Shown in pieces: positions 1 to 8,323 of a stretch of 64,000 nucleotides of DNA (its first letter is position 1; every line of letters begins with the position of its first letter). This DNA is from Duganella sp. CF517 (GTDB lineage Bacteria; Pseudomonadota; Gammaproteobacteria; Burkholderiales; Burkholderiaceae_D): contig NZ_FODC01000011.1 of NCBI RefSeq assembly GCF_900110275.1, positions 1-64,000 on the forward strand. Direction: 5' to 3'. Under the pieces are notes generated by a model that was given only the letters and a program-made list of their open reading frames with translations, was not told where the DNA came from and did no database searches. Both the position numbers and the translations under genes were made by a program.

Positions 1-2418
1 GACCACAGCGGCAGCTTCAAGCCCAACGCCCAGGCCAGCATCGCCTTCAGCCAGCCCGGCGCGACGATGCGGGAGGACACGCTGGACCGCTGGCGTACCG
101 AGCTGCGCCTGCAAACCAACGCCATCGAGCTGAGCAGCTGGGACTACCGCTCGCTCGACACCCGCCCGGTCGGCGCCGCCAGCGCGGACGGCGGCGACGG
201 CGCCCCGCTGGTCAGCCGCGACGCGCCCGGCGCCTACGCCTACCAGTCGCGCGAACAAGGCCAGCGCATCGCCGACAACCAGTTGCAGGCGTTCGAGGCC
301 GGCAAGGAAATCCACGTCGGCGCCGGCACCGTGCGCACGCTCGCGCCGGGCACCACGTTCGCCCTCACCGGCCAGGCCCAGTTCGATCTGGCCGGCAGCG
401 ACGACGAGCGCAGCTTTCTTGTCGTCCGCACTGTGCATCTGATGCACAACAATCTCAGCGCGGACCTGAAGTCCAGCCTGATGCAGCGGCTCGGCGAAGG
501 CCTGCTCGATGCGCTGATCGGCAAGGAGGAGAGAACGAGCCTGCACGCGGTAGGCAAGGCCATCGGCGAGCGGCCTTTGTACCGGGTCCGCATCGACGCG
601 ATCCGCAGCAACATTCCTTACCGCTCCAGCGGCACGGACGCCCACGGCCAGCTGCTCCATCCGCGCCCCACCATCCACGGCCAACAAACCGCCATTGTGG
701 TCGGCCCGCCAGGCGCGCCGATCCACACCGACCGAGATCATCGCGTGAAAGTGCAGTTCCACTGGCAGCGCGGGGCGCAAAGCCACAGCCGCCTTCAACA
801 CCCCATGCCCGACGGCCATACCGGCGCGCCCGGCGACGACCAGGCGGGAACGTGGGTGCGCGTGGCCACGCCGATGGCGCCGGTCGCCGGCGCCAACTGG
901 GGCAGCAGCGCCCTGCCCCGCATCGGCCAGGAAGTATTGATCGATTTCCTGGAGGGAAACATCGACCGGCCGGTAGTACTTGGCACCGTCTACAACGGGC
1001 GCGGCCAGGCCGACGCCCAGCACAATCAGGTGGCCGGCGGCGCCGGCGTGGCGACCGGCAACGCGCCGGCGTGGTTCCCCGGCGAGGGCGGCGGCCACGC
1101 GCACCCAGCGGCGCTGTCGGGCATCAAGACGCAGGCGATCCAGTCAAGCCAGGGTGGCAGCGGCGCCTACAACCAGTTGGTGTTCGACGACAGTCCTGGA
1201 CAATCGCGCGTGGGTCTGCAGCGCCACGCCACCGCGCACCAGGGCACGGCCGAATTGAACCTCGGCCACTTGCTGCATCAGAGCGACAACCAGCGGCTGA
1301 AGGCGGCCGGTTTCGGCGCCGAGCTCAAGACAGAGCACAGCATCGCCGTGCGCGCCGGCAAAGGCGTGCTGCTGTCGACCGACGCGCGTGGCAGCGCCAC
1401 CGGCAGCCAAATGGACTCGAAAGAGGCCATCACCCAGCTGGAGGAAAGCTTGCAGCTGCAAACCGACCTCGACGAGATGGCGCAGAAGCACAGCACGCTG
1501 ACGGCCGGCGGCAAGGCGCCCGCGCCGGGGCCGGCCAAGCCGCTGCCCGCCATCGCCCAGCTCCAGCGCAGTATGGAGGTGCTGGGCGCGGTGGAGTCGG
1601 ACGTGACGGCCTACAGCGAACCGCATCTGCAATTGAGTTCGCCTGCCGGGATCGCAGCGAACACGCCGGCCAACGCGGTGCTTGGCGCCGCCGGCACGAG
1701 CCTGACCGCCGGCCACGATATCAATTTCGCGTCGCAGCGCAACAGCTACGCGAGCGTGAAGGAAGGCATCAAATTCTTCACCTACGGCAAGGCGACCAGC
1801 GCGCAGAAACCCAATCAGGAGATCGGCATCCGCCTGCACGCGGCCAGCGGCAAGGTCAGCAGCCAGAGCCAGGCCGACGAGACCAGACTCACGGCCGACA
1901 AGGCGCTCACGGTCACCAGCACCGCCAAGGGCATCACCGTCGCCGGCAAGCAGCATGTGCGGATGACCGCGCAAGGCGCCCATCTCAAGCTTGAGGGCGG
2001 CAACATCGAGCTGCACGGGCCGGGCAAGATCGAGTTCAAGGCCAGCATGAAGGAGTTGACGGGGCCGATGAGCGCGTCCCCGACGCTGCCGGCCTTGCCC
2101 AAAGCGGGAAACATCAACCAGGCGATCGAGTTGAACCTGCATTACGGCGACCTGGAGCCGGTTCTGAACGCTCCGTACAAGATCACCTTCGCCGATGGCA
2201 CATCGCGCAGCGGCAAGCTTGATGCGAAGGGGCATGCCCGTCTTGAAAATGTCCCGCCAGGCGAGTACCACGTCGAATACGGTGAAGATGAGCGGCCATG
2301 GAAAGCACCGCCGCTGACGCCCGATCCTCAGCTTCTACAAGCACGGCAACAGAAAGACCAAGCAGCCGCATTGCTGGAAGCGGCAAGGAAAAAAAATGAA
2401 ACAGGCGGTATGACATGA
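1..2418 (+). CDS. vgrG: T6SS spike protein VgrG (TssI), 5' end outside the window
   Basis: The frame is open from base 1, so the N-terminal gp27-like part is incomplete; about 805 codons are inside. VgrG trimers form the puncturing tip of the type VI secretion needle and carry effectors. The gp5-like OB fold is visible around bases 720-1000 (VKVQFHWQRG, then WVRVATPMAP, NWGSSALPRIGQEV and FLEGNIDRPVVLGTVYNG), followed by the repetitive DUF2345 region ending near GPGKIEFKASMKELTGP (about 2010-2070). The last ~90 residues (PYKITFADGTSRSGKL, PPGEYHVEYG) look like a transthyretin-type domain, known in other VgrGs as an effector-docking extension. The stop overlaps the next start as ATGA, so VgrG and effector are translationally coupled. 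A second, damaged copy of the 3' half lies at 5251-6727. Confidence in family is high. Confidence 0.95.
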   Translation, partial: DHSGSFKPNAQASIAFSQPGATMREDTLDRWRTELRLQTNAIELSSWDYRSLDTRPVGAASADGGDGAPLVSRDAPGAYAYQSREQGQRIADNQLQAFEAGKEIHVGAGTVRTLAPGTTFALTGQAQFDLAGSDDERSFLVVRTVHLMHNNLSADLKSSLMQRLGEGLLDALIGKEERTSLHAVGKAIGERPLYRVRIDAIRSNIPYRSSGTDAHGQLLHPRPTIHGQQTAIVVGPPGAPIHTDRDHRVKVQFHWQRGAQSHSRLQHPMPDGHTGAPGDDQAGTWVRVATPMAPVAGANWGSSALPRIGQEVLIDFLEGNIDRPVVLGTVYNGRGQADAQHNQVAGGAGVATGNAPAWFPGEGGGHAHPAALSGIKTQAIQSSQGGSGAYNQLVFDDSPGQSRVGLQRHATAHQGTAELNLGHLLHQSDNQRLKAAGFGAELKTEHSIAVRAGKGVLLSTDARGSATGSQMDSKEAITQLEESLQLQTDLDEMAQKHSTLTAGGKAPAPGPAKPLPAIAQLQRSMEVLGAVESDVTAYSEPHLQLSSPAGIAANTPANAVLGAAGTSLTAGHDINFASQRNSYASVKEGIKFFTYGKATSAQKPNQEIGIRLHAASGKVSSQSQADETRLTADKALTVTSTAKGITVAGKQHVRMTAQGAHLKLEGGNIELHGPGKIEFKASMKELTGPMSASPTLPALPKAGNINQAIELNLHYGDLEPVLNAPYKITFADGTSRSGKLDAKGHARLENVPPGEYHVEYGEDERPWKAPPLTPDPQLLQARQQKDQAAALLEAARKKNETGGMT

Positions 2419-4145
2419 GCCAGGGCTTTGTAGACGACGTCGTCGAGTTTTTCAAGGATTTGATCCTGGGCGACTTTGAACAGGATCAAGGCAAGGCCGC
2501 CATGATCGTGGGCGGGGCCATCTCCCTGATTCCGGTGGTCGACCAGATCATGGACGTGCGCGATGTGTCGGGCATGATTTATCGCGTCGGCAGAAAGGGC
2601 GTAGCGCGCGCTGACAAAGATGACTGGATCGACATGGCGCTGGCCGCGTTCGGCTGTATTCCCGAAGTCGGCAGCCTGTTCAAGACGATCGTCAAGCCCA
2701 TACGCAAATACCGCAAAGAGGCCGGTGCCGCCGCAGCCGGCGGCAACGTGATGATCGAGGCCATGCTCGGCAAAGGAAAGGGCGCCGCGATCAAATTCAT
2801 GAAGACGTTCCAATGGGCTCAAAACACCGAGTTGGCCATCCAGACGGCGATGGGTGCGCTGGACAACTGCGTCGCGCTACTGACTATCCTGTCGACACCG
2901 CATTGGTGGTTGCCCACGGACTTGCAGCATCTGGCACGTGACCTGAAACCGCAAGTCGAGCGCGTGCGCGGGCCGCTCAAAGTCGGCATCGCACAGGGTG
3001 CTCAAGCGCTGCAGGACATGATCAAAGACATGCTGGGCGAGGACGCGCTGTGGGTAGCGAAGAAAGTGGCGACAGCGGCCACGGTGGTTGGCAATCCCGC
3101 CGCCAAACGGGATCACCGGACAGGCGCTGCACATCCCCACAGCGCCACGCCTCATCCGAGCTCGACCAGATCGGCGCGGAGCGGTTCCACAACCACCACG
3201 GCAAAAGCAAAGGAAACGACGTCGCCGGGCAAAGGCAAGGAGCACAAGCCGGTCGCCGACTCCAGCCGTCAAAGCACCGACGGCGGCAGCGCGCCTGTCA
3301 AGCATACTCAGCGGCCGATACGGCAACTGCTCTCTAAACTAGAGTTCGGACCAAAAGGTTTAATCGGCGAGCATATGGCCGATTATTACCACATGGAACA
3401 TGTGCTGGGCAAAGCCGGTGCTTGGCCACATGGCAATATTCACGGCCAATGGCGGTCAAATTATCCGCGCATTGTGGGGCCTAATAATAAAGACGAACGT
3501 CCAAGCGAACTGGTCCCAGAAGACCTTGCAAAAGTACGCGTGCACGGCGTCGACACAATCTGGCAAACTAACGAAAACACTTATCATTTTATTGAAGCCA
3601 AGTTCAGCGAAAATGCCTATAGTTTGCATTACCGCCTCCAAAAAAACATAAAAAATGGAAGCATCCCTGAGCCGCCGGCCACGCTCAACGACAGGGAGCA
3701 GCTGTTGTGGAGCTTACTCGCTGAACCCAAAAAGGGCACGCAAATGGGAAAAGGATGGATTGTAGCAAGCACTAAGACAACCTCAATGCAATCGATTAGC
3801 AATTTAAAAAATCGCTGGGTGTACCTTATGTTTGCTCTTCCTTCCACTACCAATCCCTTCGCCAACGCTGTGCACGTGAGCACGATGAAGTTGAGTGTCG
3901 CGCCTGGCGCTGGGGATCATCTTGCGGCAATGTTTGAATTAATATCTTCAAATGATTATTACAATATAGAAATTCATAACAAGCACAAGGGGACTCATGG
4001 GATATCGGAAACATTTCATTATGCCGAAATAGATCGAATTGCTAAAGCTCGCACCAACGTCAAATTAAAATCGAACAATACAGCTTCCCAAGAAAAAGCC
4101 CTGGAAGCCAAAAAGCCAAGCCCGGTTAAGAAAAGAAAGATTTGA
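2415..4145 (+). CDS. Putative T6SS nuclease effector, PoNe-like (PD-(D/E)xK fold), copy 1
   Basis: This 576-residue protein is coupled to vgrG by an ATGA overlap. Residues 1-215 form a conserved module (GDFEQDQGKAAMIVGGAISL, VVDQIMDVRDVSG, IPEVGSLFKT) shared almost intact with the second effector at 6724 and probably serve loading on VgrG; no signal peptide is seen. Residues 225-300 are a low-complexity K/T/S linker. The C-terminal domain carries GVDTIW about 18 residues before FIEAK (around residues 378-396), the D...ExK pattern of PD-(D/E)xK nucleases, and a later QMGKGWI motif near 441. PoNe-type toxins of this kind degrade DNA in competing bacteria and are paired with DUF1911 immunity proteins, which fits the next gene. 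The toxin part (from about 3330) is more A+T-rich than the N-terminal part, suggesting exchange of the toxin tip. The nuclease activity is inferred from motifs only. Confidence 0.8.
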   Translation: MSQGFVDDVVEFFKDLILGDFEQDQGKAAMIVGGAISLIPVVDQIMDVRDVSGMIYRVGRKGVARADKDDWIDMALAAFGCIPEVGSLFKTIVKPIRKYRKEAGAAAAGGNVMIEAMLGKGKGAAIKFMKTFQWAQNTELAIQTAMGALDNCVALLTILSTPHWWLPTDLQHLARDLKPQVERVRGPLKVGIAQGAQALQDMIKDMLGEDALWVAKKVATAATVVGNPAAKRDHRTGAAHPHSATPHPSSTRSARSGSTTTTAKAKETTSPGKGKEHKPVADSSRQSTDGGSAPVKHTQRPIRQLLSKLEFGPKGLIGEHMADYYHMEHVLGKAGAWPHGNIHGQWRSNYPRIVGPNNKDERPSELVPEDLAKVRVHGVDTIWQTNENTYHFIEAKFSENAYSLHYRLQKNIKNGSIPEPPATLNDREQLLWSLLAEPKKGTQMGKGWIVASTKTTSMQSISNLKNRWVYLMFALPSTTNPFANAVHVSTMKLSVAPGAGDHLAAMFELISSNDYYNIEIHNKHKGTHGISETFHYAEIDRIAKARTNVKLKSNNTASQEKALEAKKPSPVKKRKI

Positions 4146-4150
4146 AAATT

Positions 4151-5176
4151 ATGAATAATACACCTTTTCATGAGCGCCGCCGACAGCAATTTTTATACGA
4201 AGAGCTTTATGAGAAGACGCGCGCAAATCAGGTTAAATTAATCAATGGCCAACTAGAAAACAAACTAACTGCGGAGACGGCTGAAGACCATTCTATCGTT
4301 CATCGATTTTTATATTTGGAATCGTTCTGGATCTGGATGCTCGACTACACCGCAGGCGTTCCAATTAGTGAACTGGCACCACGAATAATTGGCATAGTGG
4401 ACGCGTTCGAGGAATGGAACAATATCCATCAACCATTCTTAAAGGAGGCGGCGCTGGAGTTCCCGGAATACGGTTCCTACGAATACCACGCGGCACCGGA
4501 TTTCTCCATCTTGTTCGATTATGAAGATACCCTCCAGCTCTTGAGTATTGCCATATTACTGCGTGATCTACGCGCAATCAAACGCATAATTCACATACTA
4601 CGCAGCCACCGAGGACAAGATGGCTTGTTTGAGCAATTAATTGGTGGATATATTGAGGATGACATTGCGCTGTCTTCGTGCGTGCTCGGGGACCCGTACG
4701 ACATCCTATTGCAAGTTTTCTACGAAGAGGACGAACAAAAAACACTCGACCTGCTTAATAGGTATCTCGAGCAATGGTATTCCGCAATGAAGGATCACCC
4801 ACGCTGGTACGACGAGCATCTCAATATCAATAAGGAAGGCTACGCAGGCTACTATGGCTACTGGGCGTTTGAAGCGGCCGCAGTGGTCTACCTCCTAGAC
4901 CTGAATGACAGTCAAATCAACCATTTAGTCTATCCAAAAGACTTAGTGGATTATGCTCGAACATTGCGGGAGCAAGACCGCTACACGAGCTTGGACACCG
5001 AAACCCCAACCCGCCCTGGCCGTGTCGAGGGCGGCCAGCCGTGCGCCCAAACAGGTTTTTGGGAAACGCCGGCTAAATCAAATAGTCGCAGGCACTTCAA
5101 GCAAGGCGACATCATGCCCGTGTTTGAAAATTCGGAATATGGGTACACGATCTGGCAGTGGAGTGAGGAGCAATAG
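4151..5176 (+). CDS. DUF1911/PoNi-like immunity protein, copy 1
   Basis: This protein of about 341 residues immediately follows the effector, as expected of its cognate antitoxin. The ATG at 4151 is chosen; a TTG at 4142 overlapping the toxin stop is possible. The N-terminal half (FLYEELYEKTR, IVHRFLYLESFWIWMLDYTAG) and the central WYSAMKDHPRWYDEH, YYGYWAFEAAAVVYLL and YPKDLVDYAR blocks (about residues 215-275) match the DUF1910/DUF1911 pattern of PoNi immunity proteins. The last 55 residues are a separate Cys-containing block (GGQPCAQTGFWETPAK ... YTIWQWS) that is also present at the end of the second immunity protein. It is cytoplasmic, with no signal sequence. Composition is A+T-rich relative to vgrG, consistent with acquisition together with the toxin tip. 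Confidence 0.8.
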   Translation: MNNTPFHERRRQQFLYEELYEKTRANQVKLINGQLENKLTAETAEDHSIVHRFLYLESFWIWMLDYTAGVPISELAPRIIGIVDAFEEWNNIHQPFLKEAALEFPEYGSYEYHAAPDFSILFDYEDTLQLLSIAILLRDLRAIKRIIHILRSHRGQDGLFEQLIGGYIEDDIALSSCVLGDPYDILLQVFYEEDEQKTLDLLNRYLEQWYSAMKDHPRWYDEHLNINKEGYAGYYGYWAFEAAAVVYLLDLNDSQINHLVYPKDLVDYARTLREQDRYTSLDTETPTRPGRVEGGQPCAQTGFWETPAKSNSRRHFKQGDIMPVFENSEYGYTIWQWSEEQ

Positions 5177-5250
5177 CACTCGAAAGAGATAGCGGGAAAA
5201 ATGGCAAAAAGAACCATTGATCCACAAAAAGATCTGCCATTTCATAAGCG

Positions 5251-6727
5251 TTCGACGGCAATGTCACCGCCAGTCCGGTGGTGCTCGGCAGCGTCGACAA
5301 CGGACATATCCGAGCGGCCGCTCAGCACAATCAGGTGGCCGGCGGCGCCGGTGTGGCGACCGGCAACGCACCCGCGTGGTTCCCCGGCGAGGCCGGCGGG
5401 CATGCGCATCCGGCGGCGCTGTCGGGCATCAAGACGCAGGCGATCCAATCGAGCCAGGGTGGCAGCGGCGCCTACAACCAGTTGGTGTTCGACGACAGTC
5501 CTGGACAATCGCGCGTGGGTCTGCAGCGCCACGCCACCGCGCACCAGGGCACGGCCGAGTTGAACCTCGGCCACCTGCTGCACCAGAGCGACAACCAGCG
5601 CCTGAAGGCGGCCGGTTTCGGCGCCGAGCTCAAGACCGAGCACGGCGTCGCCGTGCGCGCCGGCAAAGGCGTGCTGCTGTCGACCGACGCGCGTGGCAGC
5701 GCCACCGGCAGCCAGATGGATTCGAAAGAGGCCATCACCCAGCTGGAGGAAAGCGTGCAGCTGCAAACCGATCTCGACGAGATGGCGCAGAAGCACAGCA
5801 CGCTGACGTTCGGCGGCAAGGCGCCCGCGCCGGGGCCGGCCGAGCCGCTGCCCGCCATCGCCCAGCTCCAGCGCAGCAAGGACTTGCTGGGCGTGCTGGG
5901 CGCGGTGGAGTCGGACGTGACGGCCTACAGCGAACCGCATCTGCAATTGAGTTCGCCTGCCGGATCGCAGCGAACACGCCGGCCAACGCGGTGCTTGGCG
6001 CCGCCGGCACGAGCCTGACCGCCGGCCACGATATCAATTTCGCGTCGCAGCGCAACAGCTACGCGAGCGTGAAGGAAGGTATCAAATCTTCACCTACGGC
6101 AAGGCGACCAGCGCGCAGAAACCCAATCAGGAGATCGGCATCCGCCTGCACGCGGCCAGCGGCAAGGTCAGCAGCCAGAGCCAGGCCGACGAGACCAAAC
6201 TGACGGCCGACAAGGCGCTCACCTTCGCCAGCACCGCCAAGGGCATCACCGTCGCCGGCAAGCAGCATGTGCGGTTGACCGCGCAAGGCGCGCACCTCGA
6301 GCTTGAGGGCGGCAACATCGAATTGCACGGGCCGGGCAAGATCGAGTTCAAGGCCAGCATGAAGGAGTTGACAGGGCCGATGAGCGCGACACCATCGTTG
6401 CCGGCCTTGCCGCAGGCGGCCGATCTTGATAACTCGATCGAGATCCTGTTCCATTACGACGACCTGGCGCCCATTCCCGGCGCCGCCTACAAGGTCACCT
6501 TCGAGAATGGCACCGTGCGCGAAGGCAAACTCGATGACAAGGGGCACGCTTTGCTGACCGGCACGCCACCGGGAGAGTATGTAGTCGAGTACGGCGACGA
6601 TCCGCGTCCGTGGAAGCCGCCCGAGGAAGAAACGCCGGCGTATAAGAAGCCGGACTTCAAGGCCGCGATGGATGCGGAGATGGAACGCGAGCGCAAATTG
6701 CGTGAGCAAAGTCAGGGGTGGGTATGA
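5251..6727 (+). pseudogene. vgrG: Degenerate duplicate of the vgrG 3' half
   Basis: From about 5251 the sequence re-enters the vgrG reading near SPVVLGSVDN and then follows the intact copy (bases ~960-2418) almost base for base, including GGAGVATGNAPAWFPGE and the DUF2345 stretch. There is no N-terminal half. Two single-base losses relative to the intact gene break the frame: one G near 5963 (CCGGATCG instead of CCGGGATCG) and one T near 6088 (CAAATCTTC instead of CAAATTCTTC). The reading moves from frame 1 to 3 to 2. The last stretch (6269-6727) encodes the transthyretin-like domain (AYKVTFENGTVREGKL) in frame and still overlaps the next effector start as ATGA. This is best read as the residue of a tandem vgrG-effector-immunity duplication, leaving an orphan cassette. 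Bases 5177-5250 are unrelated filler. Confidence 0.85.
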
Positions 6728-7980
6728 GTCTCGTCGACGATTGCATGAAATTCCTCGAAGACCTGATCATGGGCGACTTCAACGAGGACCAGATGGTGTC
6801 GGCCCAGATCATTGGCGGCCTGATCTCGTTGATTCCCGTGGTCGACCAGGTGATGGACGTGCGCGATGTTTCGGGCAGCCTGTACCGGATCAACAAGCAA
6901 GGCGGCTTCGCCAAGGCGACGATCGATCAAAAGATTTATCTGGGCTTCGCCGCGTTCGGCGTGGTGCCGGAGGTGGGCAGCGCGTTCAAGACCGTATTCA
7001 AGCCGCTGTACAAGGAACGCAAGGCGCTCAAGGGCGCGGTCAACAGCGGCGTGGCGATGATCGAACGCATGCTGTCGAAGAAAAAAGGCGGCGCGCTGGC
7101 GTGGGTCAAGGCGCTGGACTGGGCCGGCAACACCCAGGCGGCGATCGTGCAGGCGAACATGGCGCTGGAGAGCTGCATCGCGCTGCTCGACTATATCGGC
7201 CAGGGGCATTGGTGGTGCCCGGACCATATGGAACAATTGGCGCGCGACGTTTCGCCGGGGATCAAGAAAATGCGCGGGCAGTTAGCCGGGCCGATACGGG
7301 AGGGGTCCGGGTATATCAAGGCGTTCATCACCGATCTGTTGGGGCAGCATGCGGCGGCCGTGGTGATGACGGTGGCCAGCAATGCTGGGAGTATTCCGCG
7401 TGGTGGGCATCATGGGGCCGGGGCCAGTGGGGCCAGGGGCGCCAGCGCTAATAACCATTTGCGGGTGGCCGACAAGCCGCGACTGAATGGGCGTACCACT
7501 ACCGGTAAAATCGCCAACGTGGTGCAGCGCACGGCTTTTCAGGCTTACAAGGGATTGGAGAACGCCGCTAAAGGCTTGCCGGGCGAGCATATCGTCGACC
7601 ACCATGTTATCGAGCACAAGGGCTGGGGACTTAGCTGGAACCGGCATGACATGATTGGAGGCCCTGGCAAAAAAGCCGCCGGTTGGCAAAGCGAATTCAA
7701 GAAATTAAATGACAACGAGGTACCGCTGTATCTGTGTACACCTAGCGTACATGTGCTGACCAACGGTATCGACTCACTTTGGCTAACCAATCGTCCAAGG
7801 CCACACCAGTTCGCCGTGGTGGAAGCGAAGGCAAGCATGAGTCCGGCCGCGAAGCTGTTGAGTATGCTGGGAGAAGCCAAAGGGAGCGCTGGTAATTCAG
7901 GAGGAACAGTCGATCGAAAAAAAAGAACGGATCACCAAGCGGCAACGCATCTGCCCGAGGTCCCAAAGCGGGCATGGTGA
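6724..7980 (+). CDS. Putative T6SS nuclease effector, PoNe-like, copy 2 (upstream part, frame broken)
   Basis: The ATG at 6724 overlaps the vgrG-remnant stop as ATGA, exactly as in copy 1; a GTG at 6718 is an alternative. Residues 1-215 match the copy 1 adaptor module (GDFNEDQMVSAQIIGGLISL, VVDQVMDVRDVSG, VPEVGSAFKTVFKPL). The toxin domain shows GIDSLW (about residue 348) followed by AVVEAK (about 368), the D...ExK nuclease signature. The frame ends at 7980, but the last 18 residues after the A8 tract at 7917-7924 read as out-of-frame sequence. The -1 frame carries on with SGNASARGPKAG and then QMSRTWI, equivalent to QMGKGWI of copy 1. The toxin is therefore split, with the rest at 7974-8309. 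It may be a dead gene, a phase-variable gene, a slippage product or a sequence error. Confidence 0.75.
   Translation: MSLVDDCMKFLEDLIMGDFNEDQMVSAQIIGGLISLIPVVDQVMDVRDVSGSLYRINKQGGFAKATIDQKIYLGFAAFGVVPEVGSAFKTVFKPLYKERKALKGAVNSGVAMIERMLSKKKGGALAWVKALDWAGNTQAAIVQANMALESCIALLDYIGQGHWWCPDHMEQLARDVSPGIKKMRGQLAGPIREGSGYIKAFITDLLGQHAAAVVMTVASNAGSIPRGGHHGAGASGARGASANNHLRVADKPRLNGRTTTGKIANVVQRTAFQAYKGLENAAKGLPGEHIVDHHVIEHKGWGLSWNRHDMIGGPGKKAAGWQSEFKKLNDNEVPLYLCTPSVHVLTNGIDSLWLTNRPRPHQFAVVEAKASMSPAAKLLSMLGEAKGSAGNSGGTVDRKKRTDHQAATHLPEVPKRAW
7917..7924 (+). other. A8 homopolymer at the toxin frame break
   Basis: Eight consecutive A bases (cgatcg-A8-gaacgg) sit exactly where the nuclease reading passes from frame 1 to frame 3. 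A -1 ribosomal or transcriptional slip here, or a change of the tract to 6 or 9 A, would join the two parts of the toxin. The tract is seen directly; its role is inferred. Confidence 0.6.
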
Positions 7981-8309
7981 TGCAGATGAGCCGCACATGG
8001 ATTCTGGACCGCATCGATAAGGATTTTTATCGATATAAAAGCCAGATTTCTAGAGGTGGATCGAATTATTCCCGCCATGTATTTCTCGTCTCCCCACTCC
8101 AAGCATCGGAGCACATTATCGCAATGGAAAAAATCATTCAGAACGGTCTTGTCAGCAATCCGGTGGGAGCGCAAAAATATGCGAAGGAACACAACCGCCA
8201 TGATGTTCAAAGAGAATTCGGCGAAGGCGATCTTGATGCGGCAGAGGCCGAATACAAAACTACTGGCAAGCCAAGCAGACGTAAAAAGTCCAAAAAAACT
8301 AAAAAATAA
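7974..8309 (+). CDS. C-terminal part of PoNe-like effector copy 2 (-1 frame)
   Basis: This open frame of 111 codons, counted from an internal ATG at 7974, is really the continuation of the nuclease at 6724; the same frame is open back to the A8 tract. It begins with the QMSRTWI motif that is the counterpart of QMGKGWI in copy 1, followed by SNYSRHVFLVSP and a Lys-rich end (KPSRRKKSKKTKK). There is no good ribosome binding site for the ATG, so independent translation is unlikely. The immunity gene starts 14 bases after the stop. It could be a remnant only, or be expressed through frameshifting. Confidence 0.6.
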   Translation: MVMQMSRTWILDRIDKDFYRYKSQISRGGSNYSRHVFLVSPLQASEHIIAMEKIIQNGLVSNPVGAQKYAKEHNRHDVQREFGEGDLDAAEAEYKTTGKPSRRKKSKKTKK

Positions 8310-8323
8310 CAAGGAATAACTAC

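Noticed and set aside
5217..6203. A 328-codon Arg-rich protein in frame 3 over the vgrG remnant
   Set aside because: Most of it is the out-of-frame image of the vgrG sequence; only the short stretch between the two indels (about 5963-6088) is genuine VgrG reading in this frame.
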